64,000 nt of DNA from Dromiciops gliroides (taxonomy: Eukaryota; Chordata; Mammalia; Microbiotheria; Microbiotheriidae): the NCBI RefSeq assembly GCF_019393635.1, contig NC_057861.1:61116532-61180531 (forward strand). The letters are read 5' to 3'. The notes beneath the pieces were generated by a model. That model made no database searches and was not told the DNA's origin. It saw only the letters and a program-made list of their open reading frames with translations. The translations under genes were made by a program, and so were the position numbers. Shown in pieces: positions 34,726 to 46,588 of this stretch (positions are counted from its first letter, which is position 1; every line of letters starts with the position of its first letter).

Positions 34726-35690
34726 ATTTGGCCAGTTCTATTTAAGATAATTTAAGGAATTGTTGTCTTCAGTGAATTTTTTTATATCTTTTTTTTTCAT
34801 TTTCTGTGCTTCCTTTAATAAACTGTGAAACTTTTTTTTCAAGATTCTCTTGCATCGGTCTCATTTATTTTCTCAATTTTTTCATCTATGTATTTTATTT
34901 GAGTCTTAAAATCCTTTTGGGGCTCGTCCAGAAGTTCTTTTTGGGCCTGAAGTCAATTCACATATTTCTTTGAGGAAATGTAGCTGTTTTGACATTGTTG
35001 TCTTCTAAGTTTGTGCCTTGATCTTCCCTGTCACCATAGTAACTATCTATGTCTGATTCTTGGGGTTTTTTAATGGGTTGGGTTGTTCTTTGTTTTTGTT
35101 TTGTTTTTTGCTCATTTTTCCAGCCTATTATGTGGCTTTTCACTTTATGTTAAAGTTGCTTTCTGCTTCTTGAATGGAGAGGACAATGTCCCATGCTTCT
35201 TGTGATAGGGCTCAGGGCCTTGCCACTTACTTTCAATGATCCTCAGAACCTCACTGATGGTTTGAAACATGGGCAGGAATTCACTGCTGGCTTCCATCAG
35301 GCTCAGGACATTGCTGCTTGTCTACACTGGCTGCTGCCTTGCCCCAGGGCTCAGGGTCTCACTATTGGTTTTTGTAGGCTTAGGGTCTCACTTCTGGTTT
35401 GCACCAGATACAGGACCTTACTGCTAACTTTATCTGGGGCTTAAGACTTTGCTGGGTCCAGTGGGATGTGGCCTGATGCAGGCTTGCTCAACAACAGCCT
35501 CCAGTAGACTGTATTCCCTTCCCATCCCGGTGATACAAATATTTCCTCCTCACCCTCCAAGTTTTCTTGGGCTGAAAAACTGGTTCACAGCTCTGAAGAT
35601 GAACATTGTGAAAACCTTAGCCACATTCTTCCTTAGTATCAGAAATACTGTGCTCACTTCCAAAATCAGCTATATATAATTTTAATCAAA
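34726..35690 (-). repeat. L1 5' fragment: ORF1 N-terminal part and 5' UTR
   Basis: The minus strand begins ORF1 near 35120 with an MSKKQNKNKEQ-like start and continues as lysine- and glutamate-rich broken frames to about 34726. Upstream (35150-35690) is 5'-UTR-like sequence with TGGGATGTGGCCTGATGCAG and several imperfect GGCTCAGG(G/A)(C/T)-type repeats (35210-35420). Frame breaks throughout. Confidence 0.65.
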
Positions 35691-35703
35691 AGAATAGGGA
35701 TGG

Positions 35704-35900
35704 GGGGCAGCTAGGTGGTGCAGTGAATAAAGCACTGGCCCTGCATTCAGGAGAACCTGAGTTCAAATCTGGCCTCAGACACTTGACACTTACTAGCTGT
35801 GTGACCCTGGGCAAGTCACTTAACCCTCATTGCCCTGCAAAAATAAATAAATAAATGAATGAATGAATGAATGAATAAATAAATAAATGAATAAATAAAT
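35704..35900 (+). repeat. tRNA-derived marsupial SINE with expanded tail
   Basis: Standard head and core. The tail has grown into (AAAT)n/(GAAT)n tetranucleotides from about 35838 to 35900, which abut an LTR-like element. Confidence 0.92.
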
Positions 35901-35901
35901 A

Positions 35902-37050
35902 ATGAAGTGCTAAAGCCGCTTCAGCTGAGCAAAAAAAAAAAAAAACCGCCCCGCAGGCTGTATGAGAGGCCAGGTCAGACAGCTGGGGGGAGAAAGCCCC
36001 CAGCTCCTTCTGCCCTGAGTGGATCTATGCCAGAGATCCCGGGCTCATCCAGGCCGACCTCTGGCATAGCCCGTGCAGAGGTCCCTGGGTGCATAGCAGG
36101 GGGGCACAGGCCCCTGGAGCCCTGGGTGTGGCACTCACGAGACACCTGAGCATCCCCTCCCCAGCCACAGCCCTGGCTAGCAGATTAGCTTGGTGGGGGG
36201 GAGGGGGCAAAAAAAGCCCCAAGGTTTGAGTGGAGAGAAGGAAGATATATAAACTGGAGAGTTAGACACAAGAGGGGGAGGCCAAAGGACAAGATTAAGC
36301 GGGGGGCTGACGAGAAGGAATGGGAACAGAGAAGGACGCAGGAGATTAAGAGGACTGGGGAAGGAGAAAAAGCTAAGAGCAAGAAGGGATGGAGGCCAAA
36401 GGACAAGATTAAGAATGGGGGCAGAGAAGATTAAGAGGACTGAGGGCTGACAAGATTAGAAGAACAGAGAAGGATGGGACTGATGGAGCAGACATACAGA
36501 ACAGGAGGCAGGAGAGAGCACAGAAGCGGTCAGCACAGGGTATACGGTGGAGAAAGCAAAGATTAAGAGAAAAGAAGGACACTGGAGCACTAGGAGAATG
36601 AAAGGAGAGGTCGGTGAAAGAGAAACACAGGGGTTCAGCGGTGGCAGTACAGAGAGGAAAGTTAGACACAGAGGGATTGACAAAGTGAAAGGGGCTTGGA
36701 GTTAGAAGAAAGGAGCTGAGCAGTGAAAGTGGAACATACCCTAAGGCAAGAGGTGGCAATGGCCCTTATTGTATTAAAAAAGTTCCAGGCGCAGCAGGTG
36801 GAAAGAGACTTGCCAGAATGCAGTCAGGTTGTACATTTTATTTCCCTGTATTCTTAATTTTAAATTGTATCTCATAAATAAACTCTGCTTTGATTATCAA
36901 TTTTGGGAGTGGAGCAGTGTGGTGGAACTTTTTAAACAGCCCATATTAAATTAATAGCAGTCAGATAACCGAACAGTCAAAAGTCCCCAGATTAGTCACT
37001 CAGATAGATTAGTCCCCCCAAAATTAGCCCTAGTCATTTAAAATATTCTT
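35902..37050 (+). mobile_element. Long LTR-like element (about 1.15 kb), separate family
   Basis: TG...CA-bounded. It has a TATA-like GAAGATATATAAACTGG at about 36240, a long purine-rich stretch with internal repeats (AAAGGACAAGATTAAG at about 36290 and 36400; AGATTAAGAGGACTG twice), an AATAAA signal (CATAAATAAACTCTGC) near 36875, and a U5-like end near CTTACA at 37050. No coding region adjoins it and I see no clear target duplication, so the ends are approximate. A fossil regulatory terminus if the call is right. Confidence 0.55.
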
Positions 37051-37054
37051 ACAC

Positions 37055-37198
37055 TTCTCCACCTTATTTTACAGATGAAAGAACTGAGGCAAACAAGATT
37101 AAGTGACTTGACCAAAGTCACACAGCTTGTAAGTGTCTGAGGCCAGATTTGAACTCAGGTCTTCCTGACTCCAGGCCAACTGTGCCACCTAGCTGCCT
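37055..37198 (-). repeat. CORE-SINE (Mar/MIR-like)
   Basis: Plus-strand order TTTTACAGATGAAAGAACTG, AAAGTCACACAGCTTGTAAG, AACTCAGGTCTTCCTGAC, TGCCACCTAGCTGCC marks a minus-strand copy. Confidence 0.85.
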
Positions 37199-37319
37199 TT
37201 TGGAACACGTAGTTGTCATCACAGCTACAATATATTTAATACAAAAGCAAGAAAATAAAAACAGTATTTTCGTTTCAAATCCACAACTTCTCCAGATTTT
37301 CTATTATAATTGAGAACTC

Positions 37320-37765
37320 CACCATCCTCCCAGTAACACAGACTCAAACCTTAGGTGTCATCCTTCAATCCTCATTGTCCCCATATCCAATCAGTTGACA
37401 AATGTTATTGATTCAACCTTTGAAACATTTCTCATATATACTGCCTTATCTCCTCTGAGAATGCTACCAATGCTACTATTGATATGGCCTGGTGCTTGCT
37501 TTTACTGCCTCAGGTCTCTCTGTGCTCTAGTTTAAAATCTCCCTTAACTGTCAAAAATGATCTTCCTAAAGTACAGGTTTTAGTTCACCACCCCTATTCA
37601 ATAAAATCCATTAGTTCCATATTACTTTCATGATCAAATATAAAATACTCTGTTTGGTCTTTAAAGTCCTTTGTAACCTGAATTCTTGATACCTTTCTAG
37701 TCTTCTCACACCTTACATAGTCTTACGCCTTACATGATACCTTACACAATCTCTGAACCCCTCCT
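37320..37765 (+). repeat. L2 LINE 3' region
   Basis: Contains TTCACCACCCCTATTCAAT, ATGATCAAATATAAAATAC, TTTGGTCTTTAAAGTCCTT and CTTTCTAGTCTTCTCAC in L2 order. Confidence 0.75.
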
Positions 37766-37769
37766 GCTC

Positions 37770-38005
37770 ATCATTTCTTACAGCACAATAGAATTTCATT
37801 GCATTCATATACAACAACTTGTTCAGCCATTCTCCAGTTGATGGGCAACCCCTCAATTTCCAATTCCTTGCCACCACAAAAAAGAGTGGGTCCTTTTCCC
37901 TTTTTTATGATCTCTTTGGGGAAAAGACCCAAAAGTGGTATACCTGGGTCAAAGGGTATGCACAGCTTTATAGCCCTTTGGGCATAATTCCAAATTGCTC
38001 TCCAG
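37770..38005 (-). repeat. L1 3' segment, antisense arm of an inverted pair
   Basis: Plus strand reads TTCTTACAGCACAATAGAAT, AACTTGTTCAGCCATTCTCC, AATTGCTCTCCAGAATGG, the reverse complement of L1 3' sequence. The same L1 segment recurs in sense orientation at 38350-38610, making an inverted repeat with arms of about 235-260 bp. Confidence 0.85.
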
Positions 38006-39108
38006 AATGGTTGCATCAGTTTTCTGATGAAGAAGTCAAAGCTATCTATTGCCATATTTAAAAAATGCTCTAAATCACTATTGATCAGAGGAATGCAAAT
38101 TAAAACAACTCTGGGGGCAGCTAGGGGGTGCAGTGGAGCCCTGGATTCAGGAGGACCTGAGTTCAAATCCGGTCTCAGACACTTAACACTTACTAGCTGT
38201 GTGACTCTGGGCAAGTCACTTAACCCCAATTGCCTTACCAAAAAAAAAAAAAATACACAACTCTGAGGTACCACCTCACCCCTATCAGATTGGCTAATAT
38301 GACAAAAAAGGAAAACAATCAATGTTGGAGAAGCTGTGGAACTGTGAACTGATCCAACCATTCTGGAAAACAATTTGGAACTATGCCCAACAGCTATAAA
38401 GCTGTTCATACCCTTTGACCCAGCAATACCACTATTAGGTCTTTTTCCCAGAGATCATAGAAAAGGGAAAAGGACCCACATGTACAAAAATATTTATAGC
38501 TGCTCTTTTTGTAATGGCAAGGAATTGGAAATTGAGGGGCTGCCCATCAATTGGGAAATGGCTGAACAAGTTGTGGTATATTAATGTAACGCTGTAAGAA
38601 ACAATGAGCAAGTGGGTTTCACAGAAATCTGGAAGGTCTTACACGAACTGATGCTGAGTGAGATGAGAAGAACCAGGAGAACATTGTACACAGTGTCAAC
38701 AACATTGCATGCTGATCAACTGTGGTAGACTTGACTCTTCTCAGCAATACAATGGTCCAAGATAGTTCCAAAGGACTCGAGATGGAAAATGTTCTCCAAA
38801 TCCAGGAAAAAAGAACTGTGGAATCTAGATACAGATTGAACCATACTATTTCTACTTTTTTGTTTTTCTTTTTTGAGGTTTTTCCCTTTTGCTCTGATTC
38901 TTCTCTCATAGCATGACTAATGCAGAAATATGTTTAATGTGATCGTACATATATAACCTATATCAGATTGCTTGCTGTCTTGGAGAGGAAAGAGAGAGGA
39001 GAGGGAGGGAGAAAAATTTGAAACTAGAAATCGTATAAAAACAAATGTTGAAAACTATCTCTACAGATAACTATAAAATAATAAAATACTTTTGTGATTA
39101 AAAAATAA
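38006..39108 (+). repeat. L1 3' end, sense, reaching the poly-A end
   Basis: Starts TCTGATGAAGAAGTCAAAGC, continues through CAAATTAAAACAACTCTG (split by a SINE), ACCCAGCAATACCACTATTA, ATGAGAAGAACCAGGAGAAC, CATGACTAATGCAGAAATA to an A-rich end. Together with 37770-38005 it may be a 5'-inverted L1 insertion, though the overlap between arms is longer than simple twin priming predicts. Confidence 0.88.
38113..38254 (+). repeat. tRNA-derived marsupial SINE nested in L1
   Basis: Shortened head (a gap after GGGTGCAGTGG) but standard core. Target duplication of the form ACAACTCTG on both sides restores the L1 sequence. Confidence 0.92.
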
Positions 39109-39109
39109 T

Positions 39110-39620
39110 ATTAATAAAAGAGAAGAGGAGAAGAGGAATACACTAGGGGGAGGAAAGAAAAAGAATGTTTGGGAAAATTATATCATCAATCTTTATAAAC
39201 AAGGAAGGGGGTGGGGCTGACATTTGAACCTCACTCTCACTTGAATTGGTTAAAGGTGGGAAGAATACATGAAGACATGAAGACAGAGTATTAGATACAG
39301 AAAAACATTTGACTCAACAGGAAAAAGGAGGAAAACAAGTGTAGGGAGATTTAGAGGAAGGGTAGTTTAGAGGAAGGGTAGATTAAGGGAGGGATTAAGC
39401 ATAAGCAAAACAAAAAGGTACAAAATATTTACAGCTTTTTGAGGTGTCAAGGAATGATAATTGGAGGCGATGTCCATCAATTAGGAAATGGCTGAACAAG
39501 TTATGGCACATAAATATGATAGAACATTATTATGCTGTAACAAACGACAAAGGGGATGTTTCAGAGAATCCTTGTTAAGAATTTATGAGAATTGATGCAG
39601 AGGGAAGTTCAGGATTAGGA
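39110..39620 (+). repeat. HAL1-like fragment (spacer joined to 3' end)
   Basis: The purine-rich spacer (CATTTGAACCTCACTCTCAC, TAGATTAAGGGAGGGATTAAG) runs directly into the L1 3' end (ATGTCCATCAATTAGGAAAT, AACATTATTATGCTGTAAC) with no ORF2. This is the same configuration as at 19121 and 58724. Both ends are truncated. Confidence 0.7.
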
Positions 39621-39975
39621 AGGCATTCTCTTCATACCAGCATTATCCTTGGGACTCTGAAGAGGACCACAGTGGATTTTAGCCACATGGTTGTGGTCAT
39701 GGCTGACCACATCCTTTCTAGCAGGAAAAACAGACCTTCTAATGTGAGGGCAGGTTGGGGAAAGTAAGTAAGTCACCCCAGAGAAAAAAGAGGAATTACA
39801 GGTGTCATGTTGGATGCCATGCCTGAAGGCTACACTGACAATGGGAGGGGGACAGTCTCATGTATATGCTATCTGGACATAGTCTCATATGCATTCTAGT
39901 TTGAGGGAATGAAAATTTAAAGAGCATCATATCAGGGTGAAAGCAAAAGTTATATAAAGAAACTAACTAGGAGTT
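39621..39975. other. Inter-block spacer, no gene
   Basis: Contains a Mar-repeat-like stretch (GGACTCTGAAGAGGACCACA, GGTTGTGGTCATGGCTGACC). No credible frame; the 60-residue frame at 39585 is not conserved in type. Confidence 0.4.
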
Positions 39976-40128
39976 GGGGGGCTGCTAGGTGGCACAGTGG
40001 ATAAAGCACTGGCCCTGGATTCAGGAGGACCTGAGTTCAAATCCAGCCTCAGATACTTGACACTTAGTAGCTGTGTGACCCTGGGCAAATCACTTAACCC
40101 TCATTGCCCCACAAAAAAGAAAAAAAAC
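39976..40128 (+). repeat. tRNA-derived marsupial SINE
   Basis: Standard head and core with an A tail. Target duplication ATAAAGAAACTAA on both sides (near 39953 and 40130). Confidence 0.92.
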
Positions 40129-40199
40129 AATAAAGAAACTAAGTGAATAAACAAAGAATTCACTAATAAACTTTGGCAAGATTCCTGAAGGCTCAGACA

Positions 40200-40925
40200 T
40201 AGGGTTACTTTATAAAGCAACACCAGCCCTTGCCAATTCTACTTCCACAACATCTCTTGCATTCATTCCCTTCTTACTACTTATCTAGCTACCACCTTTG
40301 TTCCAGCTTTATCATCTCTCACCAGGGTTACCACATTGGACTCCTAGCATGTATCCCTATCTCAAGTTTCTTCCTCCCCCAAACCATCCTCCACATAGCT
40401 ACTGAAATGATTTTCCTTAGGTATATATCTGATCACATCATTGTCACAATCACTAACCTCCACGGGCTCCTTCTTGATTTTAAAATAAAATTTAAGCTCC
40501 TTTGTTTAGCTTTTAAATCCATCAAGTCCTTGGATCCTAACTTATCTTTTTAGGCTAATTATACATTACTTCAATTCCCATGTGACATTGTAGCCAAACT
40601 GGCCTTCTTGCTGTTCCTCAGATATAGCACTTCCTCATGCCTGGGATGCATTCCCTTCTTGCCTCCAACTCACAGAATCCCTAACTTCTAGAAAGATTAG
40701 CTCATGCACCACTTTCTGAATGAAGCCTTTCCTTATTCCCCCAATTTCTACTGCCTTCCCTCTCTAAACTACCTCATAATTATTCTGTACATTCTCATAT
40801 CCGTACATATTCCCTGGTAATGAAAGCTTCTTGAGAGCAAGGGCTGATACAAATTGTCTTTGTATCTCAGCATCTGACACAGTACCTAGGATATAGTAGG
40901 TGTTTAATAAATGCCATTTGATTGA
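40200..40925 (+). repeat. L2 LINE, 3' half
   Basis: Runs from CAGCCCTTGCCAATTC-like sequence through CTTAGGTATATATCTGATC, TTAAGCTCCTTTGTTTAGC and AGCAAGGGCTGATAC to AGTAGGTGTTTAATAAATGC. The right part is the same copy as 15306-15625 in block A. Confidence 0.82.
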
Positions 40926-42133
40926 CTATCTTAATATTCTTGCAATATTTAACCACTGAGACAAGGCCCATGAACCCAGGTCTCTGCTTCTCTCTGGTTC
41001 CTTGCATTAAGAGAAGAACAGGATTTCCATTCCCATGTTTATCCCCTTCAGGTGTAGGGTTAAAGAACATATCTACATCTGTACGACCTTTGGGAACTAG
41101 GGGGACTGGTTTTCCTTTGTTCTCTAGTACTTTGAATAGGGAGGGAACTGAAGTTCAGATGATAATGGAGCCTGATTCTATGAGAAGAAATGGCCCTTAC
41201 TCCTAAGGCTTAAGGAGAATAAACATGGAAGTGTGCTCTGACCTAGAGAACTTGATGAGTGGGGAATAACGCATCAATAACATACTTAGGCAGATAGCTG
41301 GCAGAACAGGATGCTTTCATAGACTCAGAATTGGAAAGGACTTCATACAAAATCTAGTCTGACCCATACCCAAGTAGGAATTCATTCACAGATTATAGGA
41401 CTTAAAGCTAGGAAGGTAAATAAAAGACTGCGGTGGCCACCCATCTCATTTTGGAGGTCAGGAAACTGAGGCCCAGAGAATATAAATGACTTGTTCAAGG
41501 CCAATAAGTAGCAGAACTAGAATAAAAATCTAGGTCCTCTGACACCAAATCCAGGTATCTCTCTATTATGAGGAATGTTCATTGACCCTAAGCTTGAAGA
41601 TATCCAGTAGTGAAAAATTCATTGTCATTAATGAAGTGTCCCATTCAGTGATCCACTGGAAGGGATTTCAGCTGTCAACCACCATCAGGAGAAAGGAATC
41701 AACTTATACCATCCCTGTCATATGTTCAGTCATTCTTTTAGGGCATTTACAGTAAGGAGTGCCTCTTTGATTTACAGTGAAGCCCATGTAAAGATTCATA
41801 GGTGATTAGAACCAGGAAGGACACTAGCATTCATCTAGTTCAAAACCTTCTAAAATCATGAAAATTCTCTACAATAATCCACAGAAGCACTCCCCTAACA
41901 TCTTCTTGAAGATTGCCAGTGTTGGGCAACTTACTGCCTCATAAGATAGTCAATCCCATTGTTGTATAGCTTTCATTGTTAGGAAGCTTTCTGCCAGGGT
42001 TTTCTGTTGTCCCACAGGGAGCTGAGATGCTCCAGGAATGGGAAAGACAATTGTATGATTTGTCTAATGAGGAGCCATGGGGATGAGTTTCTATAACTCT
42101 AGAAATCACAAATATTCCCCTACCTACCACTGC

Positions 42134-42326
42134 CCCCCAGGGAAACCATCTGTTCCAGGACAGGAGGCAGTCTATTTGTGCCTCGCTGAGACATCACTCC
42201 TCATGCCTGAGGCCATCTCTCTTTTCTCCAGGGGAGAGAGAGAGACCTGGTGTCTTCCTTCCTGGCAGCAATCTAGGACAGAAACAAGATCAATCAAACG
42301 TTGCTTCTTGGTGATGCCCTGTAAGT
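42134..42326 (+). promoter_or_regulatory. Candidate distal promoter and 5'-UTR exon of receptor B
   Basis: Counterpart of 17386-17562. EBF-like motif CCCCCAGGGA at 42134-42143, then donor GATGCCCT|GTAAGTG (GT at 42321). The predicted intron to the acceptor at 54884-54885 is about 12.6 kb. The sequence in between differs from block A at many sites while the motif and donor are kept, which supports constraint but does not prove it. Confidence 0.4.
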
Positions 42327-43446
42327 GCTATGAGGGAAAGGGAGATGATGTGAAAAAAGGGAAGGCAGGGTCAAGAGGTACCCCTTTCTTCCTCAGAAAT
42401 CCGGGAAGATCTTGGGAAGCCCAATAAAATCCAGATCATAGTCCAGTCTAATCCAGAGTCCAGGCCAGTCAGATACAGCCTTGGGTCTAGATAAAACTCC
42501 AGAGTCCACCATGACCCAAAGTGGGGAGTGCAGGGTTCAGGTCCCAGTTATTCTATTGACTACCTTGTGGGGTCTTGGTGAAATGGTGTGGTATCTGCTC
42601 TATATATTTCACAGGTTATACTGGAATTAAATACATATGTGTGTGTGTTTGCTGAAATATTTGGTAACAATCACTAAAAAATGAGTTGTTATTTTCATTA
42701 CAATAGGAGGTATTGGAGTCTAGTATAGACCAGTGTACTTAAGTAAATCTATCCCAGAGTCCAGGAGCGACTAAGCAACAGCACATAAAGAATTTGCAAT
42801 TGTGATGCCTAACAAGAACAGAAGGGCCCAGCCCCTGTTCCCAAAGACAGAAACAAGGACCATGGTAATGTCTTACCACACAGGGATTTTGAATCCACAA
42901 AGCTGGGAGAGGTCTAGTAAGCTAAGCTTTACACCACCCAGAGAGGTGCAAAGGGTCAGATGATAGATGAGGCAAAGAAGGATTCTGTCCCCTATAATAG
43001 TTAATGAGGTGGCTAAGTCTATTTCCTATCAGCAAAGGGAGGACAAGAAGATAGGAGAGTGAGGGAGGATTGGAATTCCTAGATACACTGTCAAGGAGGA
43101 AGTTATGAGAATGTCTCAGACACAACTATTATATGTGAGCTGGGGAGGGGTTGCAAAATTGGATTGAGGTATAAACAATGAAAGTGGGCAGGAATTTTCA
43201 GGGGGCCTTGAATAAGAGAAGTCAAATTCACTTTTCTTAATGAGGGTTACTTTTAGACCTCGTGGATGCAGTGTATTGCAACAGACTGAATCAGAAGACC
43301 TGGATTTTAGTCCTAGTTTTGTCATTATTTCTGTAATTCTGGAGAGGTCAATTTTCTTTCTCATCTGATCTCAGTACTATTACTTGTAAATGATGTTGTT
43401 GGAGTAAGGTAGGTTAGACACTCTATGTTTTAAGGTTGTATCCATT

Positions 43447-43515
43447 TTTCCCTCCTCCTCCTCCTCCTCCTTCTCCTTCTTCTTCTTTTTCTTCTTCTTC
43501 TCTCTCTCCCCCCCT
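43447..43515. repeat. Pyrimidine triplet microsatellite (TCC/TTC)
   Basis: (TCC)n passing into (TTC)n, then a C run, followed by TTCCTCCCACTCTATATA. It sits where block A carries an LTR. Confidence 0.92.
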
Positions 43516-43984
43516 TCCTCCCACTCTATATATTCTGATGTCTTTCCAAGCTCTGATAATCTATCTGTACATTAAGACCCCTTTCAACAGTAGAATTTAC
43601 TTTCATTGGGTAAATTATGCTTTTCTTGAATCCATATCCCCGCCTATAGTCAATGACTTCCATATTCAAATCCCAGATTGACTGCACTGGGGCACATTCA
43701 TATAGCCCTGCCTTAAGTTCTGGAATGAGTCTGATGCTTACTCTGTTCTTCACTATAGAAGAGAGTAGAGAATTTAGCTGCAAAAGAGCCCCTTTCTAGG
43801 TTTTTAAAGAGTAATGAATCTGTAGAGGATCTTTGGTAGTTTCCTTTCTTTGCCTCTCATCAAACAAGAAACATTTATTAAGCACTTTGTGCTAGGCACA
43901 GTCATCTATGTCACCTTGGATGTATCACTTCTGGGCATCAATTTCTTCAGCTGTATTTAGTGATTAACTAGATGATTTTAAGGT

Positions 43985-45540
43985 ATCTTCCAAATCTAAA
44001 TACATGACCCTATAATCTTATAATCCTATCTAGAAAGTTTATCTAGCTATGAGGCCAACATCAGTGCCCCTGACTCCATGGAAACTTGAATTTGAGATCT
44101 AAAAAAAGATACATTGTCTGTTCCCTTAGTCCTATCTTTATCATCAGATCCCCAAAGATAATATTCTCTCCCACATCTTCTGATCTTTTCCATTTCCCTA
44201 TTTTTTTCTTACTCATTGACACTGGACTCCTCTTTGTTCTTTGAACTCGGGCTATCAGCACCACCAGAGCTCTCTCCTATTGTTCCAAACTACAAGCATA
44301 TAAATCCCTTGGGTGCTCCAATTCCTAACAGGTCCAGGATTCTATCACTGAGGTTATGCTTTGTATGAATAAAGATGATAGCCCTTCTAGGTGTGGTAAA
44401 CACTTATGAAAAACTTCTGTGGCCAAAAAGATTCCTCACCCAGAGGGAAACCAAGTGGTGGTCAACCCAGTGATTATCTGTTTTGAATTTAACTGGTCAT
44501 TATATAATAAACATATAGTCTATCAATGACTTTCTATAGATATTATCCTATAATACATTCATATATTAATTATGAACCAGTACTGTATTGAATAAGTAAC
44601 TCTTTCAGATTTAAATTAATTTGAGTAAGACATTTAACCATATTTTGATGCCCACATCTTCCTGCATTACATTTATTCACTCTGGTTTTTTTCCTCCTCC
44701 TCCTCCCCCTCCTCCTCCTCCTCCTCCTTCTTCTTCTTCTTCTTCTTCTTCTTCTTCTTCTTCTTCTTCTTCTTCTCCCCCCCTCTTTCCCCCTCTTCCT
44801 CCCACTCTATATAAAGTTGGGACAGGGCTAGGTAGCTGGTCTTTGAGTTTCCTTCACGACCTAAAATATATGAATTTATTAAGGAGCTGCCTTAGGAGGT
44901 AGAGAGTTCTTTATTGCTGTAGATGCTCAAAGAAAAGATGAGTAAACACCTATCAGGCAAGTTATTGGAGGATATTATTATTGCATGAGGTGGGCATTTA
45001 GCTGGATAACTGAAATCTGAGAGGCTATAATTCTTTGATTTATATCTCTCCTCTCTCCCTTTCTACCATCTATACCCTTTAATATTTATCCATACATGCA
45101 AGCCTTCAAAATATTTTGCAAGACTGTTGCAGGTATTGATATATCACAATCAGTGAACACTTATGCAGTCATACTAAGTACAAAGTCCTGTAAGTATTGG
45201 TATCAAGCTGTTTGGTCTTATATGGCATGTTTAAGAGGTGAACTAGTATTCTGATGGATTTTATTTGATTGATGGTACTTCCAGCTCTTAAAAGGAAAAG
45301 GGATGTGGCTTAGGGAACCAAATGAATATAAAATAAAGGCTTGCCATCCCTCACTCCTTTGCACAAGTGTGGGGCTAGGACTAGGGAACACTACATATCA
45401 TGTCAGATATTTCCAAAATATGGGTTAGTTTTGCTGAACTATTTTCCCTATTCTTTATTGCAAGGGATGACTCTCTAGAAGGGGAAGGAACATGGGAGGG
45501 AAATATAAATGTTGTAACAACAGATATTATGAAAAATGCA
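43985..45540. other. Block B-specific spacer with a second pyrimidine microsatellite
   Basis: At 44689-44795 is a longer (TCC)n/(TTC)n run that ends in the same TTCCTCCCACTCTATATA flank as the one at 43447. The rest has no gene; short frames at 44061-44264 (-) and 44621-44902 (+) are compositional or chance. Confidence 0.6.
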
Positions 45541-45544
45541 TTTG

Positions 45545-45690
45545 GGGGGCAGCTAAATGGCGCAGTGGTTAAAGCGCCGGCCCTGAATTCAGGAGTACCT
45601 GAGTTCAAATCCGGCCTCAGACACTTGACACTTACTAGCTGTGTGACCCTGGGCAAGTCACTTAACCCCCATTGCCTGCAAAAAAAAAAA
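45545..45690 (+). repeat. tRNA-derived marsupial SINE
   Basis: Near-consensus core with AATGGCGCAGTGGTTAAAGC in the head. Target duplication AAAAATGCATTTG on both sides. Confidence 0.94.
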
Positions 45691-46588
45691 TGCATTTGAA
45701 TGGAAGGCATGAGAAAACTCAGAGTGATTGGACAAGTGATTTGAGAGATATGATTTGAGACATATTACTAGAAAAACAATTCATGTGGATTCTTGTGGAA
45801 AAGATAAAGGGCTCTTGGTAAATGAAAATCAGAGAGAATCCCGAAATCTCTTGGCTTGTACAGAACAACTCCTCCCATATTTCTAAATAAAATAATCCCT
45901 AGAGGAGTCTTCTCAGTTCCAGAAAAGGGACCCAAGAATGGTCTAATCTTGCCACTACATCCTTGGGTGAATAATAGTCATGAATTCATAGGCTCATTAA
46001 TTCATACCTGGAAGAGACCATGAACTCTATTTAGTCTAACTCTTTTATTTTACAGATAAGAAAACTTAGGTCTAAAGAGGTAAGATGGTAACAGAAGTTT
46101 TAAAAATTGGAGGTGATGCTTGAACCTAAGTCTCTAAGACTCTAAAGACAGTTCTCTTTTCAATGTAACACACCTCCGTCTTTGCCACTGTGCCATTCCT
46201 TGACCTAACCATGAATTTTCTTTTTGGAGATTTTGTTTTCCCCAATTAGTATATGATTAGTTCATACTTCCGAAAGTCTTGGGGAATTCAAACTGTTGGT
46301 AACTCTACCCCTATAGTGGACTGTATTTATTGACTTCTTCATTACAGTTAGCATGAAGAAAAGGCCAAGTGCATCTGTACTGATTTGAAAACAATTATAC
46401 ATATATTAAGACACATATGTTCGGGCCTCCTATCTCTCCATAAAGATTGCTTGTCCTTAAATTCTAAGCCTGCATATTCCCTACCATATGCTCTACAGTC
46501 ATTTTGGATGGTTACTTTCATAGATCTTTTTAATCTTCAAAATATTATGAATCAAAGAGGGTTTTGTTGGAATGAATATTTTACTATA
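45691..46588. other. Block B-specific spacer, no gene
   Basis: Contains a MIR/L3-like stretch at 46015-46140 (TTTTACAGATAAGAAAAC). No frame beyond 80 codons and no recognised domain. Confidence 0.4.

Noticed and set aside
36185-36759. Minus-strand frames of 65-116 residues rich in S, F, P and L
   Set aside because: Antisense of the purine-rich LTR-like element; composition effect.
37771-38409. A 212-residue minus-strand frame
   Set aside because: Runs through an inverted L1 segment and a nested SINE; chance openness.
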